Origin: Chitinophaga sp.
GTDB taxonomy: Bacteria; Bacteroidota; Bacteroidia; Chitinophagales; Chitinophagaceae
Direction: 5' to 3'
Assembly (NCBI RefSeq): GCF_019236475.1
Contig: NZ_JAFAIX010000005.1
Location: forward strand, 62,001-126,000
Length of the DNA: 64,000 bases
A program made the translations under genes and the position numbers. Numbering within the stretch: the stretch's first letter is position 1; each line of letters begins with the position of its first letter. The notes beneath the pieces are model-generated. The model was not told the DNA's origin, ran no database searches, and saw only the letters and a list, made by a program, of their open reading frames with translations. Positions 35,784 through 44,430 of the stretch are shown here, piece after piece.

Positions 35784-37826
35784 ATGACCTTATTCCCACT
35801 CACCGGAGACCTGATATGTGCGTTGGGATGGACTATTCTCCATTCCACCTGGCAGGCTTTCTTTGTATTCATCTGCCTGAAAGCTGTACTGGCACTGTGG
35901 CCAATGGCCTCTGCCAAAATTAAGTACAATCTTTCTGTCGTTTCACTTGCAGGGATTTTCACCTGGTTTGTGATTACGTTATGCCAGCAGATCACAGCCT
36001 TCCAGGCTGCCAGAGAAAGCGTGGCAACTGCGATGACGCATCTCCAGTTGCTAGCGCCAACCGCCCCTCTCCATGTGGAAACGGTGTATAAGAGTCAAGA
36101 TGAACTGAAATGGTTATTCCCCCGTATGGAAGACTGGTTCCCCGTATTGGTGGCACTGTATGTTGTTGGTTTCTGTTTAATGACCATCAAATTGTTTTCT
36201 GATCTCGCACAATTGCAGCAGATCAAAACAAACAAAACCTCTCCCATGGATCCTTCTTGGGATAAGCATCTGGAGCGACTGGTAGCGCAATTGCGTATAC
36301 CCAGAAAAGTACAGTTGCTAGTTTCAGGATACATCCAGGTACCTGTGATGTTGGGCTTCTTCAAACCCATCATCCTGTTGCCGATAGCCATGGTAAACAA
36401 TCTTACGCCAGTACAGTTAGAAGCTATCTTGCTTCATGAACTGGCGCATATCAAACGCAATGATTATCTGTTGAATATCTTCCAGTCCATTGTAGAGACA
36501 ATTCTCTTCTTTAACCCCTTTGTATGGCAGATCTCCAGGATAATCCGGCAGGAGCGCGAACACTGCTGTGATGATCTGGTGGTTGGTTCCATACAGCCGT
36601 TGCACTACGCCCAGGCACTTGTAGCCCTGGAAGAATACCGGTTATCTTCCAATGCATTGGCCATGGCGGCAGCGAATAATAAACAGCATCTGTTTAATCG
36701 CATTAAACGCATTATGGAAATGAAAACAAAACATCTCAACTATAGTCAAAGATTATTGGCAGTTTTAATCATTGCTACCGGCATCATCTCTATTGCATGG
36801 CTCAATCCAGCCAAGGTGAAAGCATCTGAAAGCAACCAGAAAAATGCTATTCCTGCTATTAAAGCGCAGCCACAATCCCTTGGTAATATTGCTATCTATA
36901 AAGATAAAATAGACCAAACAATTACTACTGTGCAAGAAATGGTGTCTGATACCACCTGGCCGGAACCTCCTGCGCCTCCAGCACCTCCTGCCGAACCGCC
37001 TATGCCACCAGCACCAGGCGATGTGGACATGCCAGCTCCGCCACCACCACCAGCACTTCCTAAAAATGTGAAAGTACATTCAGGTAGATATATTTACACT
37101 TGCGATGGCGATATTCAAGAGAAAAAGCTGACCAAAGTGGAACGCGAAAAACTGCAAAAACAGATCAATGACGCAGAGAGAACCATGCAGAAAGCCATGG
37201 CACAACTGAAAGCAGCAGATCTCAAACGTATCCAGGCGGAAAGCAAAGCCGCAATAGATAAAGTTGATTGGAAGAAAATCAATGAAGAGGTACTGGCAGC
37301 ACAGGAACAGGCCCGCGCTTCGCTCAACAGTATCGACTGGGACAAGATGAAAGGCGATCTGAAAGAAATGAGATATTCCGCAGATTCATCCAAGAAATTT
37401 TATGTAATCAGAAATAATTCCAAATACAAAGCTGGTAGTCATACCTCCTACTACGGCATCGATGGCGATAGCATGGCATATGTAGCAGCAGAAGCTGGAA
37501 GAGTTGCTGCTGAACGTGGTAGAATAGCTGCTGAACGTAGCAGGATGATTGCTGAAACTAACAGGATGGCTGCAGAGAAAAGAGCAGTCGTTCATCAGGC
37601 CAGCACCAACCGATACCATCAACTGATTGATAAACTTTCCGATGATAACCTGATCGATAAAACCAAAGGTTATCGGATCGAGTACCACAACAACACCTTG
37701 AGCATAAACGGCGTAGAGCAATCAGCTTCCGTAGCCAGCAAATACAAAGGATATATTACAGAATCTAATCTGTCTATCTCCGGTAATAAGAATAACCTGG
37801 ATATTGATGCTAATAACAACAAATAA
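35784..37826 (+). CDS. M56-family membrane metalloprotease (BlaR1-like)
   Basis: 680 residues. Four or so membrane helices surround the gluzincin motif HELAH (about 217-221) with EREHCCDDLV downstream, then a fourth helix (YSQRLLAVLIIATGIISIAWL, about 320). The periplasmic half is not a penicillin-binding domain: a proline-rich stretch (about 393-425), a charged coiled coil and repeated AAE(R/S)xR motifs (about 570-610) precede the end. The enzyme is expected to cleave BlaI on signal. Which ligand it senses is unknown. Confidence 0.9.
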   Translation: MTLFPLTGDLICALGWTILHSTWQAFFVFICLKAVLALWPMASAKIKYNLSVVSLAGIFTWFVITLCQQITAFQAARESVATAMTHLQLLAPTAPLHVETVYKSQDELKWLFPRMEDWFPVLVALYVVGFCLMTIKLFSDLAQLQQIKTNKTSPMDPSWDKHLERLVAQLRIPRKVQLLVSGYIQVPVMLGFFKPIILLPIAMVNNLTPVQLEAILLHELAHIKRNDYLLNIFQSIVETILFFNPFVWQISRIIRQEREHCCDDLVVGSIQPLHYAQALVALEEYRLSSNALAMAAANNKQHLFNRIKRIMEMKTKHLNYSQRLLAVLIIATGIISIAWLNPAKVKASESNQKNAIPAIKAQPQSLGNIAIYKDKIDQTITTVQEMVSDTTWPEPPAPPAPPAEPPMPPAPGDVDMPAPPPPPALPKNVKVHSGRYIYTCDGDIQEKKLTKVEREKLQKQINDAERTMQKAMAQLKAADLKRIQAESKAAIDKVDWKKINEEVLAAQEQARASLNSIDWDKMKGDLKEMRYSADSSKKFYVIRNNSKYKAGSHTSYYGIDGDSMAYVAAEAGRVAAERGRIAAERSRMIAETNRMAAEKRAVVHQASTNRYHQLIDKLSDDNLIDKTKGYRIEYHNNTLSINGVEQSASVASKYKGYITESNLSISGNKNNLDIDANNNK

Positions 37827-37916
37827 TCCCTTTCAAACGGGCATCAGTTGACATTATCTATTCAACTGACATACGTCCACCCCTTATTCATTTTTCATAT
37901 CGTTCTTCATAAATAG

Positions 37917-37952
37917 AAATAGCACTGTTCCTAAACGAACAGTGCTATTTTC
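37917..37952 (+). terminator. terminator after the M56 gene
   Basis: AAATAGCACTGTTC (37917-37930) pairs with GAACAGTGCTATTT (37937-37950) around CTAAAC. A smaller inverted repeat, TCAGTTGA/TCAACTGA, lies just before it (37844-37869). Confidence 0.75.
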
Positions 37953-38008
37953 GCAGTGGCATCTGTTATCTTTAGATATTGTTAGTTATCACTAGAAGAT
38001 TACAGCAT

Positions 38009-39127
38009 ATGAAATCACTGTTCCTCCTTGTAACCCTCTCTCTTTCTGTGCTTGCGCAAGCGCAAGACAGTAGCCTGCTAAGGGAAAAACTAAACCTCGC
38101 TACTTCTGTCAAAAATCAACAGGCATCAGGTACCTGCTGGAGTTTTGGCACTACTTCCATGGTAGAATCTGAAAGTCTGCGTAAAGGCCATTCTGAGCCC
38201 GATTTTTCAGTGATGTTTACCGTTCGGAACATCTATATTGAAAAGGCAAAAAACTACATTTTACGTCAAGGTACTTCCCGATTTGATGAAGGCGGTTTAG
38301 GACACGATGTTATTCACGCTATGGGCACTTATGGTATCATTCCGGGAAGTGTATACAGTGGTAAGGCGGAAGGCGTCAAGTATTACGCTCATGGGAAAAT
38401 GGTAACGGAAATGAAAACTTATCTGGATAGTGTGCTCAAATCCAGAATCCCCATTCCAGATAATTGGATGGATAACATTGTGGTGATCCTCAACAAATAT
38501 ATGGGTGAACCACCAGCTACTTTTCAGTATAACGGTAAAACCTATACTCCACAGTCATTTGCTAAAGAGGTAGTAAAATTCAATGAAGATGATTACATAG
38601 GATTTACTTCCTTTACCCATCATCCTTTTAATACCCGTTTCATATTAGAAGTACCGGATAATTTCTCCAATGGTGCTTACTATAATGTACCGTTGGAGGA
38701 ATTGTTGAATATCATCAGTTCCAGTCTCCGCAAGGGCTACACAGTAGCATGGGATGCGGATGTTTCCAATGTAGGTTGGAATGCTGGCCAGGGCTATGGA
38801 CTAGTGCCAGAAGTAGATTCCCTCATGCGCGTAAAGAATTTCTCACCTGATATAGCAGAAAAAAAGGTAACACAGGAATCTCGCCAGCGATTATTTGAAG
38901 AACTTGTCACTCAGGATGATCACATGATGCAAATAACAGGTATCGGTCAACGTCCTGATGGTAAAACCTATTTTATTGTGAAAAACTCCTGGGGAAAGGG
39001 AGGTCCATTTCATGGATATCTAAATGTCTCCGAAGCTTACATGGCTACTAATACCGTTAGTATTGTAGTCCCTAAAGCTGCGCTAGACAAAGCCCTGAGA
39101 GCAAGAGTAGCAAAAGGGGGAAAATAA
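38009..39127 (+). CDS. secreted C1-family cysteine peptidase (bleomycin hydrolase-like)
   Basis: 372 residues from the ATG at 38009 (signal peptide MKSLFLLVTLSLSVLAQAQ; the earlier in-frame ATG at 37979 would obscure it). Papain-fold triad: Cys in QQASGTCWSFG (about 45), His in DDHMMQITGIG (about 304), Asn in VKNSWG (about 325). The layout of large insertions matches aminopeptidase C, which is normally cytoplasmic, but this one carries an export signal and acts in the periplasm or outside. A GC hairpin and a repeat array follow. Confidence 0.9.
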   Translation: MKSLFLLVTLSLSVLAQAQDSSLLREKLNLATSVKNQQASGTCWSFGTTSMVESESLRKGHSEPDFSVMFTVRNIYIEKAKNYILRQGTSRFDEGGLGHDVIHAMGTYGIIPGSVYSGKAEGVKYYAHGKMVTEMKTYLDSVLKSRIPIPDNWMDNIVVILNKYMGEPPATFQYNGKTYTPQSFAKEVVKFNEDDYIGFTSFTHHPFNTRFILEVPDNFSNGAYYNVPLEELLNIISSSLRKGYTVAWDADVSNVGWNAGQGYGLVPEVDSLMRVKNFSPDIAEKKVTQESRQRLFEELVTQDDHMMQITGIGQRPDGKTYFIVKNSWGKGGPFHGYLNVSEAYMATNTVSIVVPKAALDKALRARVAKGGK

Positions 39128-39531
39128 ATAATACGGAGGCCCTTCGGGCGGAAAGCGTCCGTGCCGCCCGGAGGACTAACGTACTCGATTTCAAATATCT
39201 TTATTGGATTAACAATGATGGAGGCAGCCACAAACAAGAATATGATCTGATGATAATCTGATGATAATCTAATGATAATCTGACAATGATCTGATAATAA
39301 TCTGCTGGTGATTTGATAATGAACTGACGAGGATACCACCCCAGTGCATTCCGATTTTAGAAATAACTTTCCCCTTAGCCCAAACTTTCACAGAACGGGG
39401 CCAGTATAAACCAGCTTACATCTAAATAAATAACTGTAATCAGGTTATTACTAAGAGCTATTCTCCTTCATCACAGACAATAGGCTTCCTTCATTCCCCC
39501 TACCCGGAATGTACAACCTCTGCTGATCCTG
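39128..39531. other. intergenic stretch with hairpin and 11-bp tandem array
   Basis: 404 bp without a credible gene. It holds a GC-rich hairpin (39141-39174, 11-bp stem, no T run) just after the peptidase gene and the 11-bp tandem array described separately. The rest is AT-rich with no conserved motif seen. Confidence 0.6.
39245..39332. repeat. degenerate 11-bp tandem repeat array, about eight copies
   Basis: Copies start at 39245, 39256, 39267, 39278, 39289, 39300, 39311 and 39322 with the consensus ATCTGATGATA. The first three are nearly identical and the rest diverge. The 11-bp period is not a multiple of three, so it is not a protein repeat, and is close to one helical turn. Confidence 0.8.
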
Positions 39532-39816
39532 TTAATGCAGAATGGTGAACTCTTTAATATGGATCACTTCTCCCGGAATCACGATCACTTCCTTCACCAC
39601 GGAAGGTCTTGGACCTTTACGACACCATTCCAGAAAAGTTTTCATCGCATCCGCGGTAGCTTCCGCGACAATCCATACACTGCCATCCTGCATATTTTTG
39701 ACACTGCCTTGCACTCCTAGCAAGTCAGCCATGTGTTTGGCATTGGCGCGATATCCTACACCATGCACAAGACCTTTCACATTGATCTCATTGTGTACAA
39801 TTGAATTTGTTGCCAT
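39532..39816 (-). CDS. acyP: acylphosphatase
   Basis: 94 residues from the ATG at 39816, supported by a -7 box at 39847; the open frame up to 39876 adds an unlikely leader. A small cytoplasmic enzyme hydrolysing acyl phosphates. VKGLVHGVGYR (13-23) provides the phosphate-binding loop with catalytic Arg23, and VKNMQDGSV the catalytic Asn41. Length is typical. Short-period repeat arrays flank the gene on both sides. Confidence 0.93.
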   Translation of the reverse strand: MATNSIVHNEINVKGLVHGVGYRANAKHMADLLGVQGSVKNMQDGSVWIVAEATADAMKTFLEWCRKGPRPSVVKEVIVIPGEVIHIKEFTILH

Positions 39817-39846
39817 TTCGAAAAATATAGGAGATGAATAAAGCTG

Positions 39847-39854
39847 CAAATTTA
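39847..39854 (-). promoter_or_regulatory. -7 promoter box of acyP
   Basis: TAAATTTG on the minus strand fits TAnnTTTG; transcript start near 39841, 25 nt before the ATG at 39816. Confidence 0.4.
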
Positions 39855-40269
39855 CCACCAGGGCTAATTTACCCAACGCTTACAGGATGCACACTCAACA
39901 TGATCGAGGGAATATTATTCCTTTTCATGGCTTTTTGAGACGCTCCTTTCCCTCTTAGGAAAAGAACTATTATGATGATTATAAAACGTAACTAATTTAA
40001 ATCTTAATCCGATAGCTCTCAAAACATTCCTGCGAGTATACAAATTAAACCTATTCCAGCGTCCTGCAAAATCCCAACTCCTCATAAATAGAAAATAATG
40101 GGGTAGTAAGTCATGGTTACAATGAGGAGGGGCAAACAAACATAGATGAAACAATGGACGCTAAAGTCGGCTATACAATGATGTAAACCCGCCGAAACGT
40201 AGGCTATCAAATAGCTTTTAAAACAGTCTGTCAAATATCTTTAATATAGTAAGGGTATCTAACTAATAT

Positions 40270-40395
40270 ATCCTATACGCGAATACACGTACTCCCCCCT
40301 ATACATCCTATACATCATCTTACACATCCTATACATTATCTTATACATACTACATACTAAATGCTACATCCTAAATACCCGATACATACTTCTCG
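40270..40395. repeat. degenerate TATACAT array with roughly 10-bp phasing
   Basis: TACAT-type units occur at about 40302, 40311, 40321, 40332, 40344, 40351 and 40365, mostly within CTATACATC, so they repeat at 7-14 bp with a mean near 10. The copies are more degenerate than the array at 39245. No coding frame explains it. Confidence 0.6.
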
Positions 40396-40783
40396 CTAAA
40401 CGTCTACATGTTCTACACATCCTCACCGCGAATGAAGGAGATGTGTCGCCCGTAGTTAGACATACTTTCTAGACATAACTTTCCTATTCCACCACCATGG
40501 TAGATCGCAAGTATATCAATTTTGGATGGAGTGAAGCCTATACTAAGGAAATCAATACCAGCAGCAATTAGAGGGCCCAATGCTAAATTGGAAATTATCA
40601 GTGCTGATCAGATTTGAATTCAGTGAGCCAGGTTCGGACGAACGCCGAGGGAACCTATATCAGTGTTGAGGCAAAAAGCAAACAATTCTTCTAAGGTATA
40701 CAGCTATAGCAATAAATCTTGTTGTTATTCCGCTATCCCACACTTCCTGTACTTTGCCCTACTAGGCAGCATAGTTTAACATA

Positions 40784-41380
40784 TTAGGCAGCATAGTTAA
40801 ACAGAGAACCTACCATGTGCTCAATATCACCAAATACAAAATCTCTTACCCGCTCATATCGACCTCCTGCTGATGGACGTTTCAATAAACTGAAACAGTG
40901 ACAGTTAAAACTGCGAACAAACATCTGCTGAGAAATCTGCGGTAAAAAACCCGCCAACGCAGGATGCTGTACCCGACCTGCCACCAATATGTGCGGACGA
41001 TAATCCTGTGGCGCCATCTCAAAACCTTTCAGTAATTGTCGCTGTAAATCCATCATCGGCTTCGGATTAGCCACATTAATAAAAATACTACTCCTGCCAT
41101 CTTCATGTACCAGACTGTCGATTCGGGAAGTGTATACCGCAAAACCAGCCTGGTGTCTCGCTACATCTTCCAATACCCCTACGAAAGCCTCCTGAAAACG
41201 CTCCGGGAATACTGATCGAAATAACGGAATCTGAACAGCAGCATTTACCATTCCTTCCTCCCCTATCTCTCGACCAATAAACTGCCTGATGCGAAGTATA
41301 TCCTTCGTTACCAATACATCAGGATTTACTACTACCAAATAATCAAATAATACCTCTGTATTTTCAATATTCGTATTCAT
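40784..41380 (-). CDS. 2'-5' RNA ligase-like (2H phosphoesterase) protein, degenerate
   Basis: 198 residues, cytoplasmic. Order and spacing of the two halves resemble the 2H phosphoesterase fold: VNAAVQIPLF near 45-54 and YRPHILVAG near 128-136. The second motif keeps its His (130) as HIL-V; the first motif has Gln (50) where His is expected, so catalysis is doubtful. The frame starts at an ATG 39 nt after a -7 box (41419-41426). Similar proteins are common in Chitinophaga. Assignment is by motif pattern only. Confidence 0.55.
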   Translation of the reverse strand: MNTNIENTEVLFDYLVVVNPDVLVTKDILRIRQFIGREIGEEGMVNAAVQIPLFRSVFPERFQEAFVGVLEDVARHQAGFAVYTSRIDSLVHEDGRSSIFINVANPKPMMDLQRQLLKGFEMAPQDYRPHILVAGRVQHPALAGFLPQISQQMFVRSFNCHCFSLLKRPSAGGRYERVRDFVFGDIEHMVGSLFNYAA

Positions 41381-41418
41381 AACCAGTTTTTTTAAATCTC
41401 CGTGTTAGAATGACAATA

Positions 41419-41426
41419 CAAAGATA
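41419..41426 (-). promoter_or_regulatory. -7 promoter box of the 2H-like gene
   Basis: TATCTTTG on the minus strand fits TAnnTTTG; transcript start near 41413, 33 nt before the ATG at 41380. Confidence 0.4.
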
Positions 41427-41472
41427 CACTCATTTTTCAGAAATACTAATTTTTTTAGCATTATTTACTAAA

Positions 41473-41505
41473 AAAATACGCAACCATATATAAGCTGCGT
41501 ATTTT
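41473..41505 (-). terminator. terminator after tpiA
   Basis: AAAATACGCA (41473-41482) pairs with TGCGTATTTT (41496-41505) with a T run continuing on the minus strand, 8 nt past the tpiA stop. Confidence 0.75.
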
Positions 41506-41512
41506 CAATTTA

Positions 41513-42274
41513 TTAAGCGAGTTTGCTAACAATAGCAGCAAAATCAGCCGCTACTAATGAAGCTCCCCCAATTAAACCGCCATCTACATCCGGGCACGCA
41601 AACAATTCTGCTGCATTACCAGGCTTCGCACTACCACCATACAAAATAGGCATGCGCAATGCTGCTTCACGGCCATATTTTGCGGCAATCTGAGAACGAA
41701 TAAACGCATGCATATCCTGTGCCTGCGCTGCACTAGCTGTCAAACCAGTACCAATAGCCCAAATCGGCTCATAAGCAATGACTACTTGCTTCAGTTGCTC
41801 TTCTGTTAAATGATACAGACTCTCTTCTAATTGTTTCGCTACATAATCATTCTGCGTTTCTGCCTGACGAATGGCCAAAGGCTCGCCACAACAGAAAATT
41901 GGTTTCAGACCATTTGCTAATGCCTGATCCACTTTCTTTGCCAGCATTTCATTGCTCTCATGGAAATATTCTCTTCTCTCGGAATGGCCCAGGATCACAT
42001 AATCCACGCCAATTGACTGCAACATCTCTGCAGATACCTCACCAGTATATGCGCCTGATTTTTCACTGTAGCAGTTCTGAGCACCTACATAAAATCCAGG
42101 GTAATTCTTCAGCAGAGATTTAGCCTTTACCAGGTACGGAAAAGGAGTAGATATAACTACTTCCTGGCCATCTGCCAATCGGATACCCGCTGCCAGGATA
42201 TCGTTAATCAGTTGTTCTCCCTGTGCCAGCGTAAGGTTCATCTTCCAATTCGCCGCTACAATTTTTTTTCTCAT
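41513..42274 (-). CDS. tpiA: triosephosphate isomerase
   Basis: 253 residues, cytoplasmic, interconverts glyceraldehyde-3-phosphate and dihydroxyacetone phosphate in glycolysis. Signatures: ANWKMNLT with the catalytic Lys (about 12), LGHSERREYF with His (about 96), AYEPIWAIGTG with Glu (about 169), YGGSAKPGNA and GGLIGGASL. It lies 21 nt downstream of the GlmU-like gene, so the two are cotranscribed and end at the terminator at 41473. Confidence 0.98.
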   Translation of the reverse strand: MRKKIVAANWKMNLTLAQGEQLINDILAAGIRLADGQEVVISTPFPYLVKAKSLLKNYPGFYVGAQNCYSEKSGAYTGEVSAEMLQSIGVDYVILGHSERREYFHESNEMLAKKVDQALANGLKPIFCCGEPLAIRQAETQNDYVAKQLEESLYHLTEEQLKQVVIAYEPIWAIGTGLTASAAQAQDMHAFIRSQIAAKYGREAALRMPILYGGSAKPGNAAELFACPDVDGGLIGGASLVAADFAAIVSKLA

Positions 42275-42295
42275 ATAATTATCGTGATTGTAATG

Positions 42296-43477
42296 TCAAA
42301 GATTCACATGCACCGTTTCCTGGTACAAATACTGCAACATCGCTCGCTCGGCATCCTCCATTTCCCTACCTTTCATCTTCATCCAGGCCGCCGCATCTTT
42401 CAATGCTTCTTCCTTTCTATATCGGACAATATCATCTCCTATTGCCCAACTGAAGGACCCTACATACTTGGGCGGCATAATACCGCCAAATACATTACAG
42501 GATACGCCTAAGACAGTGCCCGTATTCAATAAGGTACCAATACCCGTCCGACTATAATCACCCATCAACACTCCACATTTGGTACCTGCCGATGCAACAC
42601 TTGCCGTAGCTTCCATCCATACTTTAACGTCAGAGGCATTGTTCTTCAGATTGGAGCAATTCGTTCCTGCCCCCAGGTTGCACCACTCTCCAATAACGGC
42701 ATCGCCTATATAACCATCATGCCCTTTATTGGAGTACCCAAACATCACTGTATTTTTGATCTCGCCACCACCGGTACAATAAGGCCCTAATGTAGTAGCA
42801 CCATAAATGCGGCTTCCCATCTTCAATACCGCCTTCTCTCCCATGGCAAATGGCCCCCTAATCAAGTTCCCCTCCATAATCACAGCATCTGCCCCTATGT
42901 ATATCGGTCCTGTAGACGCATTCAAAACACTACACTGCACTTCCGCACCAGGCTCTATAAATACGGCCGATGGATTGATAACAGTATTTCCTTCCGGTAT
43001 AGGCGCAGATTCCCGCCCTTCCGTCAATAACTTAAAATCATTCCTAATCGCCACATCATTGAGCGCAAAAATATCCCAGGGCTTATGAATTCCCAATACC
43101 TTCCCAGAATAATTTTTCCGAGCACGGGCAGGCAATAGTTGCACATCCTTTCCTAGTGCTACTTTCGCTACCAGGCGATTATCGACATACAACTCCTCAT
43201 CCGGTAACAACGCTTCTATCGCGGCTACCAGCCCGGCATCAGGCAATAAATGCCCGCTAATCAATATGTTGACGGTTGATTCATTACCCAATTTTAATGG
43301 GTACTTATCTTGCAGATGCTGTACGGTGAAATGACTAACCGCTTTTCCTAGCCATCGCTCCCATTTTTCACGGATCTTCAGGATCCCCACTCTGCATTCG
43401 GCAATAGGCCTGGTATGGGTAAAGGGGTATAACAAATCACGTACGGGCGTGTCGAATAAAATAATGTTACGCTCCAT
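42296..43477 (-). CDS. GlmU-like protein with left-handed beta-helix
   Basis: 393 residues. The N-terminal part is related to nucleotidyltransferases in outline (NIILFDTPVRDLLYPFTHTRPIAECRVGIL) but lacks the GxGTRM nucleotide motif, so it is unlikely to be an active uridylyltransferase. From about 160 the hexapeptide repeats of a left-handed beta helix appear, ending near 340 with GTVLGVSCNVFGG. Bacteroidota annotations call this family GlmU-like; function is unproven. Cotranscribed with tpiA. Confidence 0.8.
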   Translation of the reverse strand: MERNIILFDTPVRDLLYPFTHTRPIAECRVGILKIREKWERWLGKAVSHFTVQHLQDKYPLKLGNESTVNILISGHLLPDAGLVAAIEALLPDEELYVDNRLVAKVALGKDVQLLPARARKNYSGKVLGIHKPWDIFALNDVAIRNDFKLLTEGRESAPIPEGNTVINPSAVFIEPGAEVQCSVLNASTGPIYIGADAVIMEGNLIRGPFAMGEKAVLKMGSRIYGATTLGPYCTGGGEIKNTVMFGYSNKGHDGYIGDAVIGEWCNLGAGTNCSNLKNNASDVKVWMEATASVASAGTKCGVLMGDYSRTGIGTLLNTGTVLGVSCNVFGGIMPPKYVGSFSWAIGDDIVRYRKEEALKDAAAWMKMKGREMEDAERAMLQYLYQETVHVNL

Positions 43478-43486
43478 AATGGCTAA

Positions 43487-43520
43487 AAATAGAAAATCCC
43501 ATCGATTAAACCGATGGGAT
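43487..43520 (-). terminator. terminator after L31
   Basis: ATCCCATCG (43496-43504) pairs with CGATGGGAT (43512-43520), loop ATTAAAC, followed on the minus strand by a T-rich stretch. Confidence 0.75.
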
Positions 43521-43546
43521 CCCCAAAAAAATATTTTCGTAAACTA

Positions 43547-43798
43547 CTATGCTTTTTTAGCGTAGCGTTTGTTGAATTTATCGATACGTCCTGCAGTATC
43601 CACCAATACGTTCTTACCAGTGTAGAAAGGATGAGAAGTATTGGAAATTTCCAACTTAATCAACGGATACTCATTACCATCTTCCCACGTAGCAGTCTCT
43701 TTAGAAGGAGCAGTGGAACGGCTTAAAAAGCTGTGTCCGTTTGACATATCTTTAAATATCACAAATCTGTAACTTTCTGGATGGATTCCCTGTTTCAT
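43547..43798 (-). CDS. rpmE2: 50S ribosomal protein L31 type B
   Basis: 83 residues from the ATG at 43798 (MKQGIHPES); the frame extends upstream but without a family match. It belongs to the zinc-independent type [51 protein letters not shown], and no CxxC. It is a structural part of the large ribosomal subunit. A full TTTG-N19-TACCTTTG promoter lies directly upstream. Confidence 0.95.
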   Translation of the reverse strand: MKQGIHPESYRFVIFKDMSNGHSFLSRSTAPSKETATWEDGNEYPLIKLEISNTSHPFYTGKNVLVDTAGRIDKFNKRYAKKA

Positions 43799-43823
43799 AT
43801 CAAAATTTTGTAAATACAGAGTG

Positions 43824-43854
43824 CAAAGGTAAAACTTTTTCTTAAACACTCAAA
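43824..43854 (-). promoter_or_regulatory. L31 promoter
   Basis: The minus strand has TTTG (43851-43854), a 19-bp spacer and TACCTTTG (43824-43831), a textbook Bacteroidota promoter. Transcript start near 43817, 19 nt before the ATG. Confidence 0.7.
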
Positions 43855-43870
43855 GATTATTCTAAAAAAA

Positions 43871-44362
43871 TCAGGACTTCATATTGATGTACTGTAACGG
43901 AATACCCAGGTTCGCATTGCGGCAAAGCTGTATAACGTCTTGTAAATCATCGATTTTTTTGCCAGTCACCCGAACAATATCGTCCATAATGGCGGCCTGT
44001 ACCTTTAATCCTGAATCTTTGATCAACTTCACGATTTTCTTTGCATCTTCCTGTTTGATACCATTTCTTACCAAAATATCCTGCTTGTAAACTTTTCCGC
44101 TCTGATAAGGCTCCTTACTCTGGTCATAGATGGTGGCATCCAAACCCTGACGCATACTGCGACTGATCAATACATCAATCACCTGCCCCAGTTTCATATC
44201 ACTCTCCACCTCTACTGTCAACTTCAAGTCTTTCTTGTTCAACTCAAGATTGACATGTGAATCCTTAAAATCGAATCTGTTCGTAATCTCCTTCTTTACA
44301 GTATTGATGGCATTATCCAACGTCTGTAAATCTACTTTGCTAACAATATCAAAGGACGGCAT
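43871..44362 (-). CDS. YajQ-family nucleotide-binding protein
   Basis: 163 residues, start at the ATG at 44362 (MPSFDIVSKVD, the family start; an upstream ATG adds three residues). YajQ/DUF520 proteins have two ferredoxin-like domains and bind cyclic di-GMP or other nucleotides; some act in transcription regulation and virulence. Conserved segments ITNRFDFKDSHVNLELNK and KKIDDLQDVIQLCRNANLGIPLQYIN are present. A -7 box TATATTTG lies at 44404-44411. Confidence 0.93.
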   Translation of the reverse strand: MPSFDIVSKVDLQTLDNAINTVKKEITNRFDFKDSHVNLELNKKDLKLTVEVESDMKLGQVIDVLISRSMRQGLDATIYDQSKEPYQSGKVYKQDILVRNGIKQEDAKKIVKLIKDSGLKVQAAIMDDIVRVTGKKIDDLQDVIQLCRNANLGIPLQYINMKS

Positions 44363-44403
44363 AATTGACAATTTTTAGTATATAAGCTGCTTTCTTACAG
44401 CGG

Positions 44404-44411
44404 CAAATATA
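44404..44411 (-). promoter_or_regulatory. -7 promoter box of the yajQ-like gene
   Basis: TATATTTG on the minus strand; transcript start near 44398, 36 nt before the ATG at 44362. Confidence 0.4.
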
Positions 44412-44430
44412 AAGAAATTGGTCATTATCT

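Larger units (their letters stand above)
39817..40783. other. long non-coding or decayed stretch
   Basis: 967 bp with no credible intact gene. It holds a -7 box for acyP (39847-39854), a minus-strand frame of 79 codons (39915-40154) that I do not recognise and do not call, and the TATACAT array (about 40270-40395). From about 40500 to 40690 broken plus-strand frames (DRKYINFGWSEAYTKE, then stops) suggest remnants of a decayed gene. No terminator or RNA gene was found. Confidence 0.5.

Noticed and set aside
39245..39332. Possible CRISPR array
   Set aside because: Repeats are 11 bp, tandem without spacers, and no cas genes are nearby.
39915..40154. A minus frame of 79 codons
   Set aside because: No family, no start context, and inside a stretch with decayed frames; not called as a gene.
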